This document shows, in pieces, positions 57,337-64,000 of a stretch of DNA of 64,000 bases (position 1 is its first letter; each line of letters starts with the position of its first letter). Under the pieces are notes generated by a model, which saw only the letters and a list, made by a program, of their open reading frames with translations, was not told where the DNA came from and did no database searches. The stretch spans positions 124,001 to 188,000 of the forward strand of contig JAHLKI010000001.1 in the NCBI GenBank assembly GCA_025602905.1, in the 5' to 3' direction. The position numbers and the translations under genes were made by a program. This stretch comes from Phlyctochytrium arcticum. Lineage: Eukaryota > Chytridiomycota > Chytridiomycetes > Chytridiales > Chytridiaceae.

Positions 57337-58131
57337 ATGGAACAGGACAAGATACGAGCAGCGATCAAACGTACTTGGTACGACATGGCCGACCAAGAAC
57401 CGCTACCAGAGCATTTGTCGGATGTATCAATTGAGGTGTATCCGGAGACTGAAGTAGTGGAAGGGCAACCTGATGCAACATCACCCTCTGCGGAAGAAAC
57501 TCCAGCTGCGACTATCCCCGCTCATTTAGCCGTCTTGGCAAACAAGATACTTTCGGGCACTTTTCACCAATGGAATGGCGCAGAGTGTGAAGGACTGCCC
57601 GGATGGTGGTGTCGCCGCTGACAAGGAAAATTCATTGACGAAGCGACGGACCATTGTCAAGATCAAAGGTTATCCTTTGCCCGTGGTCGAATACTTTCTT
57701 GCCCACCTTTACGGCAGCCGGCGTATTTCTGCAATCGAGGGTCAAATGAAACTGAAAGATTTTGAGGAAGCACTCAAAATCGCAGACGAGTACGGAGCCT
57801 TGTCCTTTTTCGATCAAGTTTCGTATGTTTTGCTGGCAAACTATTTGAATACCAAGTCACAACAAGGCAAAGCCATCTCTCTACTTACATGGGGTAAGCA
57901 TGATCATACTCATCGAATATTTACGTTCCAAAACTCATATTCCGATCCGCAGCGTACAAGTATTCCAGAGAAACCAGTGAGATCTTGCGGAAAGGCTGTA
58001 TCGCGTATAGCGTAAAATACCACGTCTCGCTTGTGCGCGATGCTGATTTTAAAGAATTTCTTATACTACATGGATGCCGAGACTTGTGTCTTGCGCTAGC
58101 TCTTCAACTACCAAAATATTCGCCGTCGTAG
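57337..58131 (+). pseudogene. BTB/POZ domain protein, array copy 1 (frameshifted)
   Basis: Opens MEQDKIRAAIKRTWYDMADQ, LPEHLSDVSIEVYPETEVVE, PAATIPAHLAVLAN. Compared with copy 4, the segment between LAN and ALFTNGM lost about five bases at about 57545, so the initiating frame ends in WCRR and a stop. In the next frame the protein continues normally: GTF-less NGMAQSVKD, IVKIKGYPLPVVEYFLAHLY, FEEALKIADEYGALSFFDQV, then the family intron and AYKYSRETSEILRKGCIAYS to SPS and TAG 58129-58131. Everything after the shift is still open, so loss is recent or expression uses a short product. BTB domains recruit cullin-3 ligases or dimerise. Confidence 0.75.
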
Positions 58132-58884
58132 TGATACTGCAGGTAAGATTTGTTCATCGAATTGTTTTGGTTCCGGTATTGATCGAAGCTGTTGGGACTC
58201 TTTAGCGATCCGGTGATTTCGACTTGGGTCAGAGAAATCCAAATACTGGCATATTTAATAGCATACCAAAGAACTCAACATTCTCTAAAAATCTGATCAA
58301 TGCCAAACGCTGGAGTCATGAGATATGTGGAGGAATACGTCCGACATTCCTATTTATATGGTTGCTCTGTATATGAATGGTATGATGTAGCTTACGGCGT
58401 ACTGAATTTGTTCTTATAAACAGTTGTTGATGAATGAATATATTCTTCTTGCATACGTTATGGTAAGTAGTTGGCCTGCTACCCCCCAAGTCATTTCATT
58501 CTGTGGTTGCGTATATTAGCGCCCCAGATGATATATATATATATCTTTTGGCTGGCGGCTTTCGAACTGGAGCTTTTTCGAAGGATTTATGTATATATGT
58601 ATGGTGCACCAAAATTTACGGCGCGATGGTTATTCTCACACTGCAAGAAAATATTTGTTGCGCGATCTCGACCATTGGCCGCAGATTTTTTTATGGGGAT
58701 AGGAGGGACATAGCGCGGCTTTTCCTTGAGCAACAAATAAACTTAGGGGAATCTAGAGGTGATATTGGTTCAAGTCCGAAGGAACAGAATTCTTCACAAT
58801 TGTTGCCATTCTGACTACTGTCGATACTTCGGCATTTCACTCGCGCGGAATCTCTGGAATCTCAGCATCTGCTTCTCGAACATA
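58132..58884 (+). promoter_or_regulatory. 3' flank of BTB copy 1 and upstream region of copy 2
   Basis: No gene. The first 400 bp carry the family 3' flank (AATCTGATCAA at about 58290, TGCATACGTTATGG at about 58450, echoed after copy 3 at about 60139 and 60350). A (TA)n run of about ten units is at 58530-58545. The rest is the duplicated upstream segment. Confidence 0.45.
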
Positions 58885-59022
58885 ATGAACATGGACCAGA
58901 ACAAGCTACGAGCATCGATCAAACGTACTTGGTACGAGATGTCTGATCAGGAGCAGCTGCGAGAAGAACTCTCGGATGTATCGATAGAAGTGTATCCGGA
59001 GGATAAACTAGCGGAAGTGTGA
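58885..59022 (+). pseudogene. BTB array copy 2, truncated after 45 codons
   Basis: MNMDQNKLRASIKRTWYEMS, then QEQLREELSDVSIEVYPEDK and LAEV followed by TGA (59020-59022). This is the normal N-terminal start of the family; the BTB core is missing. About 170 bp of unrelated sequence (59023-59194) lie before the next copy. Confidence 0.75.
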
Positions 59023-59194
59023 AAGAGACCGGTTTAACGGTCAGTTACAGGTTGTATGGTCCGGGTAGGTTGGTTGAATAGTCTTGCGCTCTACGATTAC
59101 TGGGCAGAAGGAAAGGCTACCTTCAGTCAATGGTCGTAAAGATGGTTAAACAATACTATTATAATACACACTTCGTTCCTGTCCAGCGAGGTCC

Positions 59195-60027
59195 GTGGCT
59201 CAGGGAAGCTTAACCTCTAATCTACGGAGGTATCAGGTATCCGACCAGGACGAGCTGCCAAATGATTTATCGGATGTATCCATTGAAGTGTATCCGGAGA
59301 CTAAACTGAAGAAAGGGCAAGCTAAGAAGAAAGCACACTCTGCGGAAACTCCTGCTGCAATCATTCCAGCTCACTCTCTCATCTTGGCCAACGGTAGCCA
59401 GTACTTTCGCGCTCTTTTCACAAATGGAATGGCACAGAGTTTGAGCCGGGGTGATGGAGTCACCGATGACGAGCAAAAACTGGTCACGAAACCATCGACC
59501 GTGGTTGTCAAGGTCAAAGGATACAGTGTGCCCATGTGCAGTACTTACTCAAACACATTTACAATGACCGGCGTACTTCTGCGGTCGACGAAGATAAAAT
59601 GACCTTGGAAGGTTGGGAGCAAGTCCTTCGAATCGCAGACGAGTACGGGGCAGCGTCCTTGTTCGACCATGTGTCATATCTTTTGCTCGCAAAATATTTG
59701 GACCCCAAATCAGCTCATAAAAATGTCATCGATCTACTGACTATGGGTAAGTACAATCATTCCCATCAAAACACTTTGTGCCAAAGCTTACTCACCGTTT
59801 TTTTCCTGTCCGCAGCGTACAAGTATTCGCGAGAAACGAGTGAGATTCTGAGGAAAGGATGTATCTCGTATTGCGGAGAAAAGTACCTTAAGGTATTGCG
59901 CGATGCGGCATTTCAAGAATTTCTTTCCCAGCATGCATGTCGAGACCTGTTGCTTGGGATGACCCTTCAATTCAAGAAAGTCGCAGTAGAGTCCGATTCT
60001 GATTCTGATTCTGAAGATTCCGAATAA
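59195..60027 (+). pseudogene. BTB array copy 3, no start codon and one frameshift
   Basis: Family homology begins at RRYQVSDQDELPNDLSDVSI without an ATG. It runs EVYPETKLKKGQ, PAAIIPAHSLILANGSQYFR, ALFTNGMAQSLSR and VVVKVKGYSVPM, where one base is missing at about 59535 (GTGCCCATGTGCAG; copy 4 has GTACCCACCGTACAA). The next frame continues QYLLKHIYNDRRTSAVDEDK, LRIADEYGAASLFDHVSYLL, the family intron (69 nt, no stop), AYKYSRETSEILRKGCISYC, and a tail specific to this copy ending in an Asp/Ser/Glu run (SDSDSDSEDSE). Broken at both points, so a pseudogene unless an unseen first exon exists. Confidence 0.72.
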
Positions 60028-61315
60028 AAGTAAGATTTTTTGAATGTCACTAAGATATCGGAATATAGGAGGCACTTGGGCTAGCATAGAGGAATCTTCA
60101 CGCGGCATGAGCGCATCAAAACATTTCATAGTGTTGAGAAATCTGATCAACCGATACAGTAGAGAACGACCAACATGGACAAACCGAATTCACAGAACCG
60201 CGGGGAGGGGTGTGTCAAACAGGAGTAGTTGTGCGAGTAGCGAGTATTCGTTGCTCTGCATGCTACGATGTATTTTACGGTGTTGCGAATACAAGAGACT
60301 TGTTCACATAAAACAAAATCTTCGATTGATGAATAGTGAAGTGGCATTTCTGCATACATTATGGTAGTCTTTTTCATACTTCAAGGTCGTGCGCAGTTGT
60401 GATTCCCTACCTGAATTAGAACGAGTTGTCGTTACTTCTCTTCGAAACATCACCACCAGCTACAGACGGAGTAATTCCGTGCCATTCCATTTATAATGGC
60501 GTTCGTGCTGACTGATATCGATCGGATAAGTTGTGGGTACAGCATAGGCTCCACTGTTGACTAGTTACATTTGAATTTTTGGGGTCTTTCCCGTTCCCGG
60601 CAGACTGTGGGCTAACTTACCGGTGCTTTCATTAGGGGCCTCATGCCCGGCACATTCGCATCTTCAATGAGCGATTGTCCGGTCTTTGCAGAATTATTGA
60701 ACGCGTCTGGCAGGTTGTTCGCAATTCTGCCGAGCTTAGAGAGATTCTGTCTAGGTACTTCCAAGTCACAGAGTCTTGACCTTGGATCAGAGTCTTCATC
60801 ATCGCATCTATCATCAGCATTCCGTTTGGTTTGCTGCAAGTAGGCCCCTAAACTGGAGGATACGGTCGTATCCTAGCGCCAATGTCGGAGCTTCCCTTCA
60901 GCAAAGTACAGTAGTCGGTTCTGGATGCTGAATGATGGCGGTGATTCTGAATACGGAGCAAAGTCCCAGATGCAAAGTTGGACGCGTTATGGCTTGCTGT
61001 CGGAGTTTATTCGTAATCCTCAGGTAATCATGGTTTCTGGTTGGAGCCCTGTTACTGTTATACCGTGGTATGAACCTGCAAGTTATTCGAAAGTGACTTC
61101 AAGTTAAGTTGTATTGAGCCTCTCGTTTTCTCAAGTAGTCCTTCCATCCATACTCCATACTCGAGTAGCATAGCAAAATTTCATGACTACGCACGCCGCT
61201 ATTTCTTGGGATACGCCAGACACAGAGCTTGTTTCAGGATAACAGTGTCTGACTTGCGATTAGTTCACACTTTTTCAGCAAAGAACCAACAACTGCTAAT
61301 CAGCACCTAGGAAAC
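60028..61315 (+). promoter_or_regulatory. 3' flank of BTB copy 3 and upstream region of copy 4
   Basis: No gene is supported. From about 60987 to 61315 the sequence matches the region before copy 5 (63274-63504): GCTTGCTGTCGGAGTTT, CAGGTAATCATG, GGGATACGCC/GCGATACGCC, and a TTTTTCAGCAAAGA / TTTTTGCAGCAAAGA block that looks like a conserved 5' UTR splice acceptor. Confidence 0.5.
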
Positions 61316-62113
61316 ATGGACCGGAAAAAGCTAGAGTGGCAATTGAAAATTAGCCGTAAATGGTATGAGACGCCCGATCAAGAACTTGTACCAGAACAGC
61401 TTTCGGATGTATCGATTGAAGTGTATCCAGAGGACAAAGTAGCAGAACCGGCGGCAGAAGGGCAAGCCAACAAAAAACCACGTTCCTCAAGAACTCCCGC
61501 TGCAATCATCCCAGCTCACTCTGCCATCTTGGCCAACAACAGCAAGTACTTTGGGGCACTTTTCACGAATGGCATGGTTCAAAGTCAGAAATATCCGTTG
61601 ACAGAATGCCCAACGGTCGTCAAAATCAATGGTTATGGCGTACCCACCGTACAATACTTCCTTGGACATATTTACAACGATCAGCGTATCTCTGCGCGCA
61701 GAGATGACATGACCATGGAAGATTTTGGGCAAGCACTTCAGATCGCTGATGAGTACGGAGCTGTGCCCATCTTTGACCATATTTCATATATTATGCTGGG
61801 AAAGTATGTACAGCCCGAATTGCCGGTTAGCAATGTCATCGAACTGCTTACGATCGGTAAGTACAGTCCATACTTATCGAAGATTTATGCGCCAAAGTTT
61901 ATTTACCGTCTTTTTCCGGCTTTTCCGGTCCTAGCGTACAAATATTCTAGAGAAACTAGCGAGGTTCTGCGGTTAGGGTGTATAGCGTACTTCTCAGAAA
62001 ACCGCCGCAAAATTAGTGCTTGGAACCAATGGAAAGGCATCGAATTCAGAGAATTTCTTGTGCGCCATGGATGCCGAGACCTGTGCCTTGCGCTAGCTCT
62101 TCAAGGTTTATAA
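61316..62113 (+). CDS. BTB/POZ domain protein, array copy 4 (intact)
   Basis: The only copy without a lesion. MDRKKLEWQLKISRKWYETP, then LSDVSIEVYPEDKVAE, TPAAIIPAHSAILANNSKYF, GALFTNGMVQS, VVKINGYGVPTVQYFLGHIY, MEDFGQALQIADEYGAVPIF, DHISYIMLGKYV (BTB core about residues 25-170), then SNVIELLTI, an intron, and AYKYSRETSEVLRLGCIAYF, EFREFLVRHGCRDLCLALAL. The BTB fold lies in the first two thirds; the C-terminal helices are BACK-like and short. The intron is 78 nt, a multiple of three with no stop, so the spliced product is about 239 residues and retention gives 265. BTB proteins of this kind serve as cullin-3 adaptors or in signalling; the exact role is unknown. Confidence 0.82.
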   Translation: MDRKKLEWQLKISRKWYETPDQELVPEQLSDVSIEVYPEDKVAEPAAEGQANKKPRSSRTPAAIIPAHSAILANNSKYFGALFTNGMVQSQKYPLTECPTVVKINGYGVPTVQYFLGHIYNDQRISARRDDMTMEDFGQALQIADEYGAVPIFDHISYIMLGKYVQPELPVSNVIELLTIGKYSPYLSKIYAPKFIYRLFPAFPVLAYKYSRETSEVLRLGCIAYFSENRRKISAWNQWKGIEFREFLVRHGCRDLCLALALQGL

Positions 62114-63504
62114 ATGTTTTCCTATCCGAAGGTACGATTGGTCATCTCACTTTTTGTTCCGAAATTAATTGAACCTGTCGGGACTCAGGCACACCTACTG
62201 TACTATACGGTCACTTTCATTCAGCTAAGTGAAATTCAAATACAGGTATTAGCATACCCAAGAAATTTACATTGTCCAGACACCTGATCAACATACAGAA
62301 TTGTAGGACATCAGACGCCCACAAGATGCGCGGATGGTGCACCCGACATCCCTCTTTGTATGAGTAGCAAGAAGTAGTTTGCCATGTATTCCAGGATGTA
62401 ACTTACAGTGTATTTAAGACAAGAGATTTTCCATCATAAACAGAATTTTCATCTGTTGTGGTATTTCAAGTTTGGTAGGTGGACCTTCGTGATTATTCCT
62501 TCCTTTCTAATTCGGGACACAACAGTTGAGTTGACGGGCCGACCAACGAGCTCACTCGGCTTTCGATACCGTACCATAAACGTTTTTATCAAGAAGCTAC
62601 CGGTAAGGCGGTAACATAGGGAGTGAAATAATTTGCGAATTGAGATGTTTTCAAATATGATTTATGTGGCCGGAACGTTGTATTGAGGCATCATTGGTCT
62701 GTGACGGATGCCATGTCCCACTATTGTCCGTAGATAAAAAAGGATGATGAGAAAAGCCAGCAAGCAAGTGTAGGATAATGTGTCAAATTAAACAGTATCC
62801 ATAAGCATTTTCTGTCAAATCTCCTTTCTCTGTCCGTAACGGATGTTACCCGTTTGGTGTGAAAGAAGGAAGATGACAAAAGTCAGCAGGCAAGAGTAAG
62901 ATACCGTGCAAAAGTTAAAGTATTCATAGGCAAATTCTTTTTTTGTATCAACTTTCTTCACTCTGGTTGAAACGTTGCACATACGGTCTGTTCTGAATGT
63001 CATGACTGAAGTTTTGCTTGGAAGAGGGAAGATACCAGCAAAAGTACTGTTGCTTGGATCTTATTGCCTTGATGCCTTCCCGGGGAAGGTCATACTGTCG
63101 AGGAACAAATCAACGCGGCGACTGGACCGTGCTCGGAATGAATACCTGTTCGGCAAATATTCCTGATTTGGTTGTCGCCTCCACATTGGTCTTGATGGCG
63201 GTTCTCACTCACCATACCCTCCCTCTCCGGAAGTTGAAGTTGTGATGGGTGATGTTAATTTCATTTTGTTTTTATTGCTTGCTGTCGGAGTTTGAGTTTA
63301 GGTTGTTCGTAATTATCAGGTAATCATGATTAATGCTTGGTACGGAAGCAACTTCATTCTCTCGTTTTGTCAAGCAGTCCTTCCGTATTATTATGGCCGC
63401 TATTACTGGCGATACGCCGCGCCCGGAGTATATTTTACGATCATTTTATTTTTGCAGCAAAGACCAACTGCGTTTAGTCCAGATCTGATCAGAATCTAGA
63501 GAAT
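62114..63504. other. spacer between BTB copies 4 and 5 with a tandem repeat
   Basis: About 1.4 kb without a supported gene: the 3' flank of copy 4 (CTGATCAAC at about 62284), a two-copy tandem repeat at 62703-62969, and the upstream segment of copy 5 from about 63274. Confidence 0.5.
62703..62969. repeat. two ~132-bp tandem repeat copies, period 135
   Basis: 62703-62836 and 62838-62969 begin ACGGATG and carry the same ordered words: AAAAGCCAGCAAGCAAG / AAAAGTCAGCAGGCAAG, AGTATCCATAAGCATTTTCT / AGTATTCATAGGCAAATTCT, ATCTCCTTTC / AACTTTCTTC. Divergence is moderate. No coding or transposon signal was recognised. Confidence 0.7.
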
Positions 63505-63816
63505 ATGGAGCAGCGAAAGTTAGACTGGCAAACAAAGATCACCCGTGATTGGTATTTGACATCCTATCAAGACCAGCTACAAGAAAAGCTATCGGATGTC
63601 TCGATTGAAGTGTATCCGGAGCAAAAACTAGCGACAGGGCAAGTCGAGAAGAAATCACAATCTGCAGAAACTCCGGCCGCAACTATCCCTGCCCACTCTA
63701 TAATCTTGGCCAACAGCAGCAAGTACTTTTGCGCTCTTTTTACGAATGGCATGGACAAGACAAATAGGCACGCCATTGTTTGTGGGACAGAAAGTTCGCA
63801 AGAAACGGATCCTTGA
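63505..63816 (+). pseudogene. BTB array copy 5, breaks off inside the BTB core
   Basis: MEQRKLDWQTKITRDWYLTS, LQEKLSDVSIEVYPEQKLAT, TPAATIPAHSIILANSSKYF, CALFTNGMD, and then family similarity stops; the frame runs on to a stop at 63814-63816. The remaining 184 bp of the window do not resume the BTB core. It is truncated here; the rest could lie beyond the right edge only after an insertion. Confidence 0.65.
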
Positions 63817-64000
63817 AGGTGGTTTGCAGAAACCGGGCTTACTAGGGTATTGGGACAAAGAAATTTATACCATCTCTCAAAGAATCAATTCAACATATCC
63901 AAATTTTGTCGCATCTTATCGAATTGCGAACGATGATAGGGTCGAATTATATGGCAGATTCCCTAGAACGTCCCTCCTGCCCATTCCACCAATTTTGACT
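63817..64000. other. right window edge, no feature seen
   Basis: 184 bp following the truncated BTB copy 5. No frame continues the family and no repeat shared with the rest of the array was found. Confidence 0.3.

Larger units (their letters stand above)
56965..58884. repeat. duplicated upstream segments of BTB copies 1 and 2
   Basis: 56965-57336 and 58552-58884 are direct repeats of about 350 bp ending at the two BTB start codons. Shared words include GGCGGCTTTCGAACTGGAG, ATTGGCCGCAGATTT, GCGCGGCTTTT, GAGCAACAA and GCCATTCTGACTACTGTCG. Copies 4 and 5 have a different upstream segment, also shared between themselves. Confidence 0.8.

Noticed and set aside
58525..58550. CRISPR-like or structured repeat at the (TA)n run
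   Set aside because: A simple dinucleotide repeat only; no CRISPR array or other phase-regular repeat exists in this eukaryotic window.

Overview
The window looks like nuclear DNA of a flagellated (zoosporic) early-diverging fungus, most likely a chytrid-type organism. Genes lie close together on both strands and most are split by many short GT-AG introns of about 50-100 nt. The housekeeping set is fungal or opisthokont: SNX4/Atg24, TRAPPC6/Trs33, Mak5/DDX24, Mdm35/TRIAP1, Pab1, Pcf11, CSN4 and mitochondrial uS4m. A kinesin-2 intraflagellar-transport-type motor and a TBC1D31-like WD40-TBC protein point to a cell that still builds a flagellum. The taxonomic call is inference; no rRNA or species marker is present. 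Exon boundaries were read by hand from splice signals, frame continuity and family resemblance.

Layout. 1-6373: TBC1D31-like (runs off the left edge) and SNX4, both minus strand. 6374-8705: a decayed plus-strand gene with stops and frameshifts and a 56-bp direct repeat. 8706-16524: PQ-loop transporter, DEK chromatin protein, TRAPPC6, and a secreted His/Asn- and Gly/Pro-rich protein with GPI-type ends. 16847-20381: an F-box/PP2-like gene and its frameshifted tandem copy, followed by 1.9 kb of gene-poor purine-rich DNA. 22290-27873: a multi-domain receptor-like gene (NMT1/THI5-type binding domain, Cys-rich segment, about seven membrane segments) and a Cys-tailed kinesin. 28000-38437: DDX24, TRIAP1, a Dam-type adenine-N6 methyltransferase-like gene, kinesin-2 and mitochondrial uS4. 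38936-44006: Pab1, an SDR oxidoreductase and CSN4. 44285-48830: a tandem duplication carrying two seven-TM protein genes with conserved flanks. 49757-56180: Pcf11, a four-CBS protein and a Sel1-repeat protein. 56965-64000: an array of five BTB/POZ copies, only one of which is intact.

The conserved genes serve gene expression (DEK, Pab1, Pcf11, DDX24), trafficking (SNX4, TRAPPC6, TBC1D31), protein turnover (CSN4, F-box, BTB) and flagellar transport. The accessory part is duplicated or decaying: F-box, 7TM and BTB families evolving by tandem birth and death, with whole promoters copied along. The most unusual single genes are the binding-protein/7TM chimera (22290-25410) and the bacteriophage-type Dam methyltransferase homologue (32072-34061), whose catalytic motif reads SPPL instead of the usual D/N/S-PP-aromatic.
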